Below, piece after piece: positions 10,975-23,585 of a DNA stretch of 64,000 bases. This DNA is from Leuctra nigra (taxonomy: Eukaryota > Arthropoda > Insecta > Plecoptera > Leuctridae). The stretch's first letter is position 1; each line of letters opens with the position of its first letter. The DNA lies in the NCBI GenBank assembly GCA_934045905.1, contig OW203769.1, positions 21,049,705 through 21,113,704 of the forward strand, in the 5' to 3' direction. A program made the translations under genes and the position numbers. The notes below the pieces were generated by a model. That model did no database searches and had not been told where the DNA came from. It saw only the letters and a program-made list of their open reading frames with translations.

Positions 10975-11201
10975 TCACCTTGACAGCGAACAGCTGTCCG
11001 CCAGCCTGCGCGCGCATCCACCTCACAGCCCACTGGATCTCATTCATTTCATTCAGCGGTGGTCGCTCACCGAGGACGGACGTGTCGAAGTGCCGGCGAT
11101 TCTCCCGTCATCTGGCGCGACTTCGCACGTGTTTCAGCCCGCGCAGTGAAGTGTGTGATCGGAGTGCTCCAGTGATCTGTGTGTTTAACGCGAGAAGTGA
11201 G
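10975..11201 (+). promoter_or_regulatory. GC-rich block ending in a splice-donor-like site: candidate untranslated first exon
   Basis: About 230 bp of GC-rich, CpG-rich sequence stands out from AT-rich surroundings and ends AAGTGAG|GTAAGA at 11201/11202, a near-consensus 5' splice site. It could be a promoter and 5'-UTR exon of a gene to the right, and the sulfatase gene starting at 60666 is the only candidate in the window. That would need an intron of about 49 kb. No transcript evidence is available, so this is inference. Confidence 0.3.
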
Positions 11202-11216
11202 GTAAGATCAAGATGA

Positions 11217-12716
11217 AGTGTTGCTAAATCTGTTTGAAGTAACTAGTTCAGTAGTGAATGGAAATGTTTGGGTTTGCCGCTAGCAAAAGACACTTGATTA
11301 ATGATATCTTGACCCATGAATAATTTTATACGTATGTTGATGTACTGAGATAAATTACTTTTAACTCTATTAAAAGAAGGGGAATAGATATACATATAAA
11401 ATGCTCCTTTCTATGGGGTAGTTATCCGTTTTTGTTTTCAAACCACAATTTAAAAATTTGACAATTCAATTTACTTTATACAAACAAAAAAAACAGTTAA
11501 AGCGTATTAATAAGAAATGGAGCCTATTTATGTAGATTCTATCCCCTGCTCTCGTGTTACCTCTACAGATGTTGACAGGCCGGCTGGTGACAAATGTGTG
11601 AGATAATAATTTATTTCGTAAGAATTGCACATTTTATGCCCGTAAGATCATGGGAAAACGCGAATTTCACGTCCGTAGGTGTGTGTATCCAAAGTACACA
11701 ATATCTTGCTTTGAAATGTACCTGTTCAAGCAAATAATATGTGAAGTATAGGTATATTGATATTGAAGAAAAAGAATGTTTCGAAGGTCCTCAGGGTTTG
11801 TGTGGATCCGGGGCGAAAAGGTCTCAGGAAATGTAACATTCTTACATGGATTTAAATGGTTTTACGTCTTTTGACATAAAAATTAATCAAAATATCCTCT
11901 GCGAAACTTTTTAATTCGTTGAAAATCAAAATACAGCCCTTCGTACAACTTTCTCAGTTACAAAAAGGGGAACATTTTTGTTTTGCTGCAGTCGTGGGAA
12001 ACCCAACAAAAAAGAGATAGCCCGGCAAAAACGTCGAGTCCCATAACAAACTAATTCCTGATTGTTGTTTGTTAAATTGACAAAATTTTATTCAAAAATT
12101 AAAGTGTTTCTTTCTCAATATAATATGTTACCCCTTTTAAAAGTCCTCAAGTCGAAAAATCGTTAGCAGTCGTACGATGCTCATCGCGGAATAAAGTCCT
12201 TATAATCATAGTCGCTCTGAAAATGTCGAGGAAAAGATGCAATCTTCTCGGCAAGAATGTAGAACTGGTCCACTCTAGCCACTGCTCTGGGACGGGGCTG
12301 GATGTCTGATTGGGCGCCATCAAGTGATTAATGGCGCCCGACAACAACCCCCACCCCTCCACCCAGGCCTGACCTTCACATGGTCCGAGTTCGACCCCGG
12401 ACCGTGAACTTTACAACTCGGACTATTTATGACCTTTCTGTACAAACCGCTTTAATTTGTTCGAGATTTGTGTCCTAAAGTTTCAGTGCAAATGTTAGCT
12501 AGTTTAGAAGTGATTACCAACATTTGACAGGGTTGCAGATATTAGAACTGCATGAAGATCCTATCTGGATAATAGCTAATATCAAGTGGTCACGCAACAC
12601 GTTTGGCACAACGGCATTATTATCTGCAAATGTCATGGGTTTGTTTTGTGTTAGCAATGTTTTAAGTCTTGTCACTAAAATGATGATGATATGGAACTGA
12701 TGTTAGATAAGGATAG
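11217..12716. other. No recognisable feature
   Basis: AT-rich sequence without tandem structure, tRNA-like boxes or plausible exons. Confidence 0.4.
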
Positions 12717-12846
12717 ATGATGGAAGGAGGCGGTCGTGACGTTGTATTAACCTTCCCATCATTTGCCTCTCGACTGAGGGAAATCATGATAATCCTCAGT
12801 CAGGCCACGGTAATCGAACCTGTTTGAGTCTTGAGCCAACTTGCTT
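12717..12846 (-). mobile_element. tRNA-derived SINE (TGGCTCAG family), minus strand
   Basis: The body motif GGAAGGAGGCGGTCGTG, the CTGAGGGAAATCATGA segment and a degraded tRNA-like head (GAGCCAACTTGC) appear in the order expected for an inverted copy of the family seen well at 30590-30745 and 49313-49545. Confidence 0.65.
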
Positions 12847-14635
12847 CTTGTAAGTCTGCTCAAATTAACATATATAATCATTTGGACTAGGATGTTTATG
12901 ACCGATGAAACGTCCAAAAAGGCAGGCAAATGGTACCTTAAAACTATTAAAAAAGGACCATAAAATCAGGAAAAAGGACCAATGAAATTTTATGGTATGT
13001 AATGTTCGTCAAAATATTATTCAATTTATCGGTTTAGGAGTTGGACTTGGAGTAATATATAAAAATTAAGTAAACAATGTATCAAGTGACAATATTGTTG
13101 ACGGCCATCCAAATGGTGAATGGAAATTTTATGAATTGTGGTCTAGACCACAATTCAAAAAATTATTGTAACTTGCAAAAAACATTTCATATCATTTTCC
13201 CCAATGATTAAAAAAATGACAAAAAGCCCTTAAAATAGCAAAAAAAGGACTGAATTGATCCAAAATTGAGAAAAAGGCTTTTCAGGCAAAATTAAATACA
13301 TATTTTTGAAATCAGGAACACATGAAACATATTTATATATCAGTACAAAATACTAAAACAGGATAATATGTAATAAACATCCTAATCCTAACTGGACATT
13401 GAGCATACATTGTTGAATGATCGTTACAGATCTGGCCAAGGATTAACAACATCGTGTAAAATTGCTCTAAAGACCAATTCAGACTATAACACCTTTAGGT
13501 ATGTACAACTTGGTTCTGCTTGTGTGAAAATTTCTTTGGTGACGATGATGTGCAGAACCCAAGAAAGTTGCTAAGATTTTCAACAAAAGCTAAAGGCAAA
13601 CAATCGAATTTACCGAAAGTTGTAAAAATTACTTTCCCCAAAAATTTGATCCTTTTTGTGTGCAGGTATTTCACAATTTTACTGGCTATCGACCGATTTT
13701 CAAAAAGATAATCGAGCACATCAGCAATTGAAATGTGTGATATTTGCCTTGAATCTTGAGACATTGGCTGCGGTTGAAACCCGAGCTGGAACTAGATTAC
13801 CTCTCCACCTCCATACATGGTCCAATACTTTCATGGAGCGAGGAAAATGAGACAATGGGCCCTATTTGGCGGTCGTCAGCGGTGGCTTGACCAATCAAGA
13901 GACAGAAGGATTAATGACCTAAGTTGACATGACGGGCAGGTTGTGATCGTTCACTTAGTGCCAGCTTCACACTGCCTCGTGCACTGCTGGCCGTTGCATA
14001 GGGTAGTTGCGTAGGATGGAACATGATCGTTATTTGACTTTCTGAGCGGTGCAATTTAGGAGTACGTTCGTGTAAGCTAACCCTATTTTTGGGTTCTATT
14101 TTTAGAAATGTTTGTTCGTCTGTGGCTTTGACAAGTAGGCTCCCCTGATCAAGTTGAAATGTGTAGACATCTTGTCCTAAATCATGTAATAGTTTACTGA
14201 AAATAATCTTTGATAAATGAAATTATATATTTGTACTCACATTTTACTCACTAGCTATTTTGTGCAAATTATTGTTTAAACTCCATAAGAACATTAAAGT
14301 ATTAAAACAAACTCAATTAACAAATTTGTAGCATTGATCGCTGTCAATATTATTGGATTTTTTTGGATTTTTTCATTTCTGGAATAGAAATAAAATAGCA
14401 TATACATAAAATGATCCAGTTATTAGTGTATTTTCTATCCATTCTGTTTCGTTTAGGGTCTAAACGATTTGGCTTTTACAAGCAAAAGCAATGGCGCCAG
14501 ATCAATGTATTCAATACAGGAAATAAATATGTATAGGGCAAATAATAATAAAAAAATACTCCATCAAAACCATAAAATTGGGAGTTGTGAAAAGTAAACA
14601 ATAAGCATGATTACCAAGGAAAAGTATATTTCTAC
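12847..14635. other. Mostly featureless; contains one perfect 24-bp palindrome
   Basis: 13133-13156 is a perfect palindrome (left half GAATTGTGGTCT and its complement). Otherwise the sequence is AT-rich, with no tandem arrays and no plausible exons. Confidence 0.4.
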
Positions 14636-15085
14636 CACGATGTAGAAAAAGGACCGCCATCTTTAATATATAAGGTGAAAACTCTTCGAGTCTTCTCGCG
14701 ATATCAGTTCCAATAGCCCGAATATCACGGTCTGTAGATGCCCATCGCGTAACACTCACCTGCGCTAGGGCTCATCTTGCAAACTAGCGATGCATTCTAA
14801 AACATTCTAATGCACATTAATATACTCTTTAAACATTCAAAACATTCTTAAAACATTAAAACATTCTTATAACATTCTTAAAACACTCTTAAATCATTAA
14901 AAACTAGTCAATCGATAGACCTTGATAACTTTAGTTCCTCAAGAAAGCGCTAGTGATTTATACGCGTCCTGTGTTATACGCGAGCGAACTTCTACCCGTA
15001 ATTCGTATTCAAAGATTTCAATGGTGATACAGCGAAGAGTTTCCACCTTATATTTTAAAGATGGCGGTCCTTTTTCTACATCGTG
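14636..15085. mobile_element. Inverted-repeat element with ~55-bp arms
   Basis: 14636-14698 and 15033-15085 are inverted copies: ATGTAGAAAAAGGACCGCCA and its complement, then CTTATA and CGAAGAG blocks. The 335-bp interior holds a degenerate AAAACATTCTT tandem run at about 14805-14900. Target duplications are not clear. Confidence 0.6.
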
Positions 15086-15930
15086 TTTCTATACCAAGTA
15101 AACGCTCACTCATCACGCGCTGTCAACGCGTTCTCCAGTGCGTCCTCACGCACTACGCACACCAGTGGTAGACATCTAACAGAGCAAGCCCAGTGCTAAC
15201 AATGTTCAGAGATAATGCTAACTTGATGGGGTAGGAGGGGGATGAATTAATCATTTAACACTGACAATAGGCCGACATAATCGACCAATAGGAGCGCGCG
15301 CTTCTCTGGTCACGATTCGGCCGTTAATTCCCGGCTTTATAATGTGGCATTATGTGGCGACGCTAGGGGCGAGGGGGTAATATGTGACAACATTAGGGTT
15401 ATTTATAGCTGCGGACATTCGATATTTGATTCAGTTAGATATTTACAGCGGTAATATTAGGTTGGGTCCACGCAGGAGGCTGGGGACCGTTGTCATGGAT
15501 ATGCATGAGATGATAGAGAGTAAAAGACCTGTTTCGGAGGGAGTTTACGAATAAATTCATAATAAATACAATATGCATAATTTTGCATTCATAATTTTTT
15601 TCCAACATTGCAAATGTTGGAAAAAATGAAATTTTAGTAATTCCCACAAATAAGTGATACCTACGTGATGGAGCCACTTCTGGCAAGATGGCTACTATTA
15701 GGTCCACATATTTATTTGTTTGTTTTTACATTCATGTTTCCATAAAGCAGTGAAAAAACAAAAAACAAATGAAATTGATATTTAGCTATAAATTTACTTT
15801 TTTGGCCATAACAAACAACTATATCAACTATTTGTATTTATATTTATGCAAATGCGCCCTTGATAGCCACCATTTACCTAGTACCACAAAATCCACCAGA
15901 GGTCAGTTGTGTTCCTTATTTTCTCGAATC
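15086..15930. other. No gene; one short hairpin
   Basis: 15595-15626 forms a hairpin with TTTTTTCCAACATT arms. The rest is AT-rich with no recognisable feature. Confidence 0.4.
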
Positions 15931-17156
15931 TAGTGGAGCGGTCGCTCCACCCAGCCAAGTCGTACTATACACTCACAGTCACTCAACATACCGTAAATGC
16001 CTAATAAACTGAGGAGCAGACCAAACACTTTTACTGTAAGCAACAACATGGCATTTTCGGCCTACTGGATCTTAAAATTGGAAAATCTCACATTGTTGTG
16101 AAATGTCTTAATTTCGAGCTATGGCCCACCCCACTACATATACCAAATTTGGGAACAATAGGTTATGCCATTTGCGCGCTAGAGGACCGAGAAAACAGTG
16201 AAATTACACCACTTTCTGATTCTGAAGATGATGATGATGATGATATCAGGAAACCCTGTTGACAGCGCCACAGCCTAAACGGCTAAACCGATCGACCTGA
16301 AACTTTTACCACATATGCACTTTTGGCGTCTGATGATACCTTGCCTCTTGTTATTTTTTGTGCCGCCATTTTTAAACCGGAAGTGACGTCATAACTCAAA
16401 AACGTCTGGACCGATTAGAACGAAATTAGCGCCATTCGATTTAGATGGTCATCTATATGAAGTATCAATAAAAAAAATATTATTTTCTTATTTTCTAAAC
16501 CGGAAGTGACGTCATAAATACGCAATATTTAACTTATTTCAACAAATTATACTTAAAATACGTACATAATTAACTTACATTGTAACATAGACAATACAAT
16601 TTATATATTCAAGGTAGCAGTGTTCTCGGCCGCCATTCCTGAAACCGGAAGTGACGTCATATATCTAAAACGCCTGTAACGATTGCAACTGAACTAGCTC
16701 CTGCGTATTCATTCTGCTATTTATTTGAAAAATCAATTGTGAAAAATGAATAAATAAATTAATGGTACCGGAAATGGCGGCAGGAACCACTAAATGAAAC
16801 CGGAAGTGACGTCATATATTACAAACGGCATGACCGATTTTACGGAAATATAGGGATTAGGAATTCAGATGGTCGTTCATGAAGGTATCAACTAGATAAA
16901 ACTAGATTGTTTTCTTATTACCTATACCGGAATTCGGCCGCTATTTCAAAACCGGAAGTGACGTCATGTATCGAAAACGGCTGGATCGATTATAACGAAA
17001 CTTAAGCTATTCTTCTTGGATAATCATTTTCATCTTATACCAAACGCAACTTTTCATAGTAACCAAATCGGTTGAGGCGTATTTTTTTAAAGAAATTAGT
17101 CCCTGCTCGGACATGTGCTACAAGCTGTATGAATAAACTAACAAAAGAAGTGATAT
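15931..17156. mobile_element. Composite repeat module with five CCGGAAGTGACGTCAT motifs
   Basis: It begins TCTAGTGGAGCGGTCGCTCC. The 16-nt motif CCGGAAGTGACGTCAT occurs at 16377, 16500, 16645, 16800 and 16952, each in a degenerate ~150-bp unit that also carries an AACG-TGGACCGATT segment and an ATGGTCAT segment. An inverted relative lies at 53296-54226. In both places it adjoins the CACTCCGTG foldback module, so the two probably make up one mobile unit (15931-18283). Confidence 0.65.
16377..16967 (+). promoter_or_regulatory. Five ETS + CRE composite-like sites
   Basis: Each copy fuses an ETS core (CCGGAAGT) to a full CRE/ATF palindrome (TGACGTCA). The motifs are seen directly; binding or enhancer activity is inference. 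Confidence 0.4.
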
Positions 17157-18283
17157 CCCAGAAAAAACACTCCGTGTAAAAATACCAGCCAAGTCTCTTT
17201 AACTATAAAAAAAAAATAGAAGAAATCTAAAAATTCAGCACTGAAAAGGAGTGATATCAAAAAAGGAGCCAAGTCAACGAATTTTCCAAATTTTAATCGT
17301 ACCATTGAAATAAAAATATCAACCCCCGAGAAATACTTAAAAAAAGGACTTGGCGCATCGTTTTTTTAAAGACATTTTTCTATTCTTAAGCTTATGCCAC
17401 TCACATACTACGTAGTTCAGAAATGCCTAGAAAAATTGGGACAAAACTTTCAAATTAAATATTGAACATTCTGTAAAATATTTTAAATTTAAATATAAGT
17501 ACGCAAAGAAACATAGCATTGTCTTACAAGCAATAAATACAGAACAGTTGTGTTTGTGATTGGTAGGTACCTATAGTTTTGTGGGTACATCAACATACCT
17601 ACTACAGCATTATACTTTGAACCTTCTCGCCGTGTAATTAATTGCTATTAATTAACATTTTATACCAAAAAAATTCATAAATTACATAACGTATTACTTT
17701 AGATAAAAATCTAGTCAGTAATTATTTGAGCAGCATGGCTCAGTGCACTAGTCACTTATACAAATCTCATTGACGGCCTTCTTGTAATGAGCGCTTTCGC
17801 TATTTCCCTCAGTCACGATATTGAGAAGTATGATTGATTAATATGACCCTAGAAATAGTGGCAATAACGAATAGACTAGGCCGCTTCCGTTTATTCGTTA
17901 TTCGTTTATCCGTTTATTTCCTCTGAATATTGACAAAATACCAAAACTGCCAGTAGGTAAGAGTACTAGTTATATTAAAACGTAGTATGATTCGTCGATA
18001 ATGAATGTGATATACTCAGGAAAATATACTTGTAGAGTTCTTCCTATACTTTTAGGATAGAAAAGTGTCTTTAAAAAAACGATGCGCCAAGTCCTTTTTT
18101 TAAGTATTTCTCGGGGGTTGATATTTTTATTTCAATGGTACGATTAAAATTTTGAAAATTCGTTGACTTGGCTCCTTTTTTGATATCACTCCTTTTCAGT
18201 GCTGAATTTTTAGATTTCTTCTATTTTTTTTTTATAGTTAAAGAGACTTGGCTGGTATTTTTACACGGAGTGTTTTTTCTGGG
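17157..18283. mobile_element. Foldback module with ~229-bp arms (CACTCCGTG family, copy 1)
   Basis: CCCAGAAAAAACACTCCGTG at the left end is the inverse of the right end. The arms run 17157-17386 and 18055-18283 and include GACTTGGCGCATCG. The 670-bp spacer shows no coding potential. A shorter copy is at 52923-53295. Confidence 0.8.
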
Positions 18284-19341
18284 TTGGGTTTACCCAAATG
18301 AGATTAATAATTATGAAGTTGCAAAACTATCCATAACCGGGACCGTGTATTCAAGCTCTCCGAGCAAGAGTTATTTCATACGATCTAATGAATCTCTATG
18401 ATCTAATTAAGTACGAAATACTTTTCTTATGTTTCCATGCAATATGATTGAAAAAGATGTGAAACTACAAGGGTTACGCATTATTTGTTGGGAGTATTAT
18501 TTGAGTTGAGAGCATAGTTGAGAAATGGCAAATTTTTCATTCACCAGACGAAATCTAGATTCAACAATTTTTCTGCCATTTTATATGACTCTGTTGATGT
18601 CATCTTCACACGTAATAATTACGTTGGATGTTTGTTAGCAAAGCCTGAAAGTCGTACCTACGAACATTCGACGAATTTTAACACGTAATTGTGGGAGTCT
18701 TACAAAACTATCAAAAACTGGGCTTTTACCCTAAAGGATAACGCAAGTTTCTGCCCTACACATCATTCATTGGAAAGAGGTTGGATGATCGCAGAATTAT
18801 GGCTTTTTAGCTCATCTCAGGAATCGATGGCATGGACATTGGGCCTTGTACCTCTGATCTATGGACAGTCGCGACATTTGCTCATGCTTTAGTGAAACCT
18901 GGTTAGTGTTGACTGTGAAGTGTTGTTAAATACACTCCCCCGCCAGTTCCGATATCGACTGTCGATACAAATGAAAAACAACGGCAACCGAAGACTTCCA
19001 CAAATATTTACACTTCTCTGTCCCGCTCATTTCACGCAGCAACTTCTCAATTTATGCACATAAATGAATAATTACGTAGAGTTTGCGGGAATAAAACACA
19101 CGGAATTGTCGCAAATCCTGCAGCGAGACAAAAATCTCGGGAAGACATTTGAAAGGGGATTGGTGTTGTTGATTCTTTACATCGACATATTATATCGAGA
19201 AATCAAAAATATTATTCAGTTTCACAATGATTCGATACCAACTCTTTTCATGGTCTCTTTTGTGTAACCGGTGTAACTATGGTACCGACTTGTAAAAAGT
19301 ATGAAATCTTCAAGAATAATTAATGTTGTATGAACACTTAG
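18284..19341. other. No recognisable feature
   Basis: AT-rich non-coding sequence. TACACTCCCCC near 18930 matches one terminus of the MITE at 19342-19558, so a solitary end may be present. Confidence 0.4.
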
Positions 19342-19558
19342 GTACACTCCCCCAAATAATAAACGGTACTTGGTACAAAACGTATTGGCTGCTGGGCCGG
19401 TTCCTTGGCAATCAATCCTTGTTATTATCAATGAAATCAGAGCTTACCTAAAAGAGTTAGATAATGCGTTAGCACTGACTTCATGGGATGATGCCATCAA
19501 ACCTTAATCAGTCAATTCATTTTCTGTCGAGTACCGTTTATTATTTGGGGGAGTGTAC
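19342..19558. mobile_element. MITE with TACACTCCCCC termini and a coding-like core
   Basis: GTACACTCCCCCAAATAATA at the left is inverted at the right end. The interior on the plus strand reads VIINEIRAYLKELDNAL-like codons, which match the minus-strand frame at 25381-25731. This suggests it is an internal deletion derivative of a larger coding element. Confidence 0.65.
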
Positions 19559-19730
19559 ATATTCTTCAATGAATGATTTTACACGATTGTTTTCACTGAG
19601 GAGTAAAGAGTTACTTTATACAGTATAGTTTACTGATGGATTAATTATTTTAATTAGTTTGAGGTGTTCAAACTAGATTGTCTTTCGCGTTGGAACTTCA
19701 CGCATAATTTATTTTGCTGAAATAGTTCTT

Positions 19731-19800
19731 CACAGGCCACGACCGCCTCCTTCCATCAGCTAATAAACATCTGCCTCGAATCATCTTCATGGCTGAGGCG
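19731..19800 (+). mobile_element. Fragment of the TGGCTCAG-family SINE
   Basis: GGCCACGACCGCCTCCTTCC and the following ATCATCTTCAT segment match the body of the family. The tRNA-like head is missing. Confidence 0.55.
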
Positions 19801-20074
19801 ACGGATAATCATCATAAAATCCAACTAACTTTAAACAGACGTAAAATCTTGCAACTGAGTTGAATTAGTGAATCATGAACTCCGGCATACAAACTTGGTT
19901 AAAACTTCAGTGATCGAGGTTCATCCCCCCTCCTACATGTCACTTTAACCGCCCAGCGCAATGAATAATTGGCAAATTGCTAAGCTGCACAGACTAAATA
20001 AATCAGGAGCAAATGGATTTGTAATGTTTGACAGTTGGCAATGTATTATTTATGTTGGTGTAAAAGTACTGAGT

Positions 20075-21575
20075 GAGTGGGTAAACCGGGATGATGGCTG
20101 GCGGGTTGCTTAGGAACTGTTGCGCATCTTGTGTTGTGAGAGAGAGAGGGAGTGGGTAAACCGGGATGATGGCTGGCGGGTTGCTTGGGAGTTGCGATGT
20201 GAGAGGGAGAGATTCTCATTGCATCTTGTGTTGTGTGAGAGAGAGAGAGAGGGAGTGGGTAAACCGGGATGATGGCTGGCGGGTTGCTTGGGAGTTGCGA
20301 TGTGAGAGGGAGAGATTCTCATTGCATCTTGTGTTGTGAGAGAGAGAGAGAGGGAGTGGGTAAACCGGGATGATGGCTGGCGGGTTGCTTGGGAGTTGCG
20401 ATGTGAGAGGGAGAGATTCTCATTGCATCTTGTGTTGTGAGAGAGAGAGAGAGGGAGTGGGTAAACCGGGATGATGGCTGGCGGGTTGCTTGGGAGTTGC
20501 GATGTGAGAGGGAGAGATTCTCATTGCATCTTGTGTTGTGAGAGAGAGAGAGAGAGAGGGAGTGGGTAAACCGGGATGATGGCTGGCGGGTTGCTTGGGA
20601 GTTGCGATGTGAGAGGGAGAGATTCTCATTGCATCTTGTGTTGTGAGAGAGAGAGAGAGAGAGGGAGTGGGTAAACCGGGATGATGGCTGGCGGGTTGCT
20701 TGGGAGTTGCGATGTGAGAGGGAGAGATTCTCATTGCATCTTGTGTTGTGAGAGAGAGAGAGAGGGAGTGGGTAAACCGGGATGATGGCTGGCGGGTTGC
20801 TTGGGAGTTGCGATGTGAGAGGGAGAGATTCTCATTGCATCTTGTGTTGTGAGAGAGAGAGAGAGAGGGAGTGGGTAAACCGGGATGATGGCTGGCGGGT
20901 TGCTTGGGAGTTGCGATGTGAGAGGGAGAGATTCTCATTGCATCTTGTGTTGTGAGAGAGAGAGAGAGGGAGTGGGTAAACCGGGATGATGGCTGGCGGG
21001 TTGCTTGGGAGTTGCGATGTGAGAGGGAGAGATTCTCATTGCATCTTGTGTTGTGAGAGAGAGAGAGAGGGAGTGGGTAAACCGGGATGATGGCTGGCGG
21101 GTTGCTTGGGAGTTGCGATGTGAGAGGGAGAGATTCTCATTGCATCTTGTGTTGTGAGAGAGAGAGAGAGGGAGTGGGTAAACCGGGATGATGGCTGGCG
21201 GGTTGCTTGGGAGTTGCGATGTGAGAGGGAGAGATTCTCATTGCATCTTGTGTTGTGAGAGAGAGAGAGAGGGAGTGGGTAAACCGGGATGATGGCTGGC
21301 GGGTTGCTTGGGAGTTGCGATGTGAGAGGGAGAGATTCTCATTGCATCTTGTGTTGTGAGAGAGAGAGAGAGGGAGTGGGTAAACCGGGATGATGGCTGG
21401 CGGGTTGCTTGGGAGTTGCGATGTGAGAGGGAGAGATTCTCATTGCATCTTGTGTTGTGAGAGAGAGAGAGAGGGAGTGGGTAAACCGGGATGATGGCTG
21501 GCGGGTTGCTTGGGAGTTGCGATGTGAGAGGGAGAGATTCTCATTGCATCTTGTGTTGTGAGAGAGAGAAAGAGG
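20075..21575. repeat. Tandem array, ~101-bp unit, about 15 copies
   Basis: Each unit contains GGGTAAACCGGGATGATGGC, GAGTTGCGATGTGAGAGG and a (GA)n run of variable length. Units start near 20078, 20151, 20254, 20356, 20457, 20561 and so on to 21476. The first copy is truncated and diverged. Length differences between copies lie almost only in the (GA)n tract. Long open frames on the minus strand are a by-product of the repetition. Confidence 0.95.
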
Positions 21576-22929
21576 GAGGGAAATCTGTGTCGTCTGCTTG
21601 AAGATGGAGGAACGCGAATGACAGATGAAGGACAGTTTTCGCCGGTCAGTTTACCGACGGACATTCTACCAGAGGACAGTATACCGATGGGCTGTTGACC
21701 TACCTTCAAAGTATATTTCATTAACAGAAAATACTTATTATTCTTCATGAATAAACATGAATTATCCCTCCGTAGCGTTCATGTCACTTGAACAAGTATG
21801 TATAATTAACAACTCAAAAACTCATGATCGTCAAAGAATAAGATTTGATAGAGTGTCAACTGTCCAGACTGGGTGGGTTTGACCCAGGGTTGACCTTAGG
21901 TTTGACCTAGACCGGAGAACGCCGGCGAGTGTCAAGTACTGAAATATCTGGACTCTGTCTGGACTCTGGGTACATACAAATCAAATTATTTCTTTGTCCA
22001 ACTGTACTTTGTAGAATTGATCGGCCAGTCATTCTTGGTAGTACAAATACAGAACTGTACTATTGAAGTTGTACGCTGTACCAAAGATTCACACATTCAT
22101 ATATCATAACATCACATTCTAATATACTTGCCTATACAAGCCTATACCTTAATATCTATAACCAAACTATAACCATAACTACTTATTAGGGGTGGAAGGC
22201 TGGATGTCATCCATCATGACCTCGCTCAACAAGAGGTCACTGACCCGCGCACTACACTTGCAAGCGACCCCGTAGCCTAGACGTAGCGTTGAGTAGCGTA
22301 GACGTAGCGTAGACGTAGAGTAGCGTAAACGTAGCGTAGACTGTTTCTGAGAAATTGACTGAGTAGACTAAGATTTTTAAAATGTTTATACCAGATCATC
22401 GATTCATTTTAAATCAAAATAGTCATCAATGCACAAATAACAACTTATCCCCTACGGATTTGTCGCCCCAACAAATTGTCATCTTCTCCTAAATTCATTC
22501 AAGATGGCGGCGTATAGAATGATCGTTCCTCTTCATTCCTTTGCATTTACTCCTCCTCTGCTTGAATGAAGACATTGATATGACAGACTGCATGGGAAGA
22601 CGAATCAAGTGAGCTGAAAAGACTAGTTCCAACTTGTGTCTATTGTCTAGTTTCATTCAGCTATTGACGCTGGGGCTGTGGGTGGCGGTGGGGGCAACTA
22701 TTATCCTCTGACGTCACGTGGCTGAAGACTGCGCGACATTTTGGAGCGGATAACGCCAATCCCGTTTTACGACTCGCCTCTGACAGACCACTTAAACGCC
22801 GACCAAGCGATATGAGATCCAGCTCAATATATAAGCGCCTTGGCCGCGTCATGCGGGGATTCCTCAATATTCAGTCAATTTTATCACATTTACCTGCTTT
22901 GACTCACCAATGTAAGGAATATTACTCCT
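21576..22929. other. No gene; small CGTAG minisatellite at 22262-22341
   Basis: A GTAGCGTAGAC-like short repeat runs through 22262-22341. The rest has no recognisable feature, apart from a TGACGTCACGTG-like stretch near 22710. Confidence 0.4.
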
Positions 22930-23556
22930 AAGTGTAACGCGTTGATGAGCGAGCCTTCGTACTGCAACCGATTTGATATACGTTTGCAAGTATCAGCTGC
23001 TCTACAGGCCTTGGAACTGAAGCATCAGGAAGGCAGGGATGAACATTTAGGAAACGTTTTTCAAATATTTTAAATAGAATAAAATGTCCATAAAATGACG
23101 ATAACTTATGAAAATAACGATAGACTATAGTCTTCAAATTAGCAAAAATACCTAACATGTTGGTCCCAATGGCCATGCGAAGTTTTAAGTTGATTGGTCA
23201 AATGGTTCTTGTTTAAATTTAAAAAATCACAGGAAATAAGTTTTAAATTTTAACCAAAGGGAGTATTTGGCTGAAACTTTGTAAGAATTGGGACAATGTT
23301 GGTCGTAATGACCTGTCAAAATGTCAAATTGATCGGACCAATTATTCGAAAGATAATTTTTTTAAATTTGTACATAAATCAGCGGATTTCAAAAAATTAT
23401 GGTATGCAATTCGCCCAGAAATGGTCTGTATTGTGTGCAAAATTTCAGCTCGATCGAAGAAAAACTGTGATCTGTATAGCCTCAGTAACAGAAAAAAAAC
23501 GGAGGTCCGTGCCAAAAGAGGCAAAAGGAGTTGCTCGCTCAATTAATTCTCAATAT
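22930..23556 (+). repeat. Dispersed repeat, family GATGAGCGAGC, copy C
   Basis: It starts GTGTAACGCGTTGATGAGCG and ends after CAAAAGGAGTTGCTCGCTCA. It lines up with copies A and E, but has diverged in the centre. Confidence 0.7.
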
Positions 23557-23585
23557 GGCAATTGTCATTTACAACCTTGTTGGGA

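Noticed and set aside
20420..20938. A 172-codon minus-strand frame rich in Ser/Leu/Pro
   Set aside because: It is a direct read of the 101-bp satellite; the (GA)n tract gives SLSLSL. Unit length changes break the frame elsewhere.
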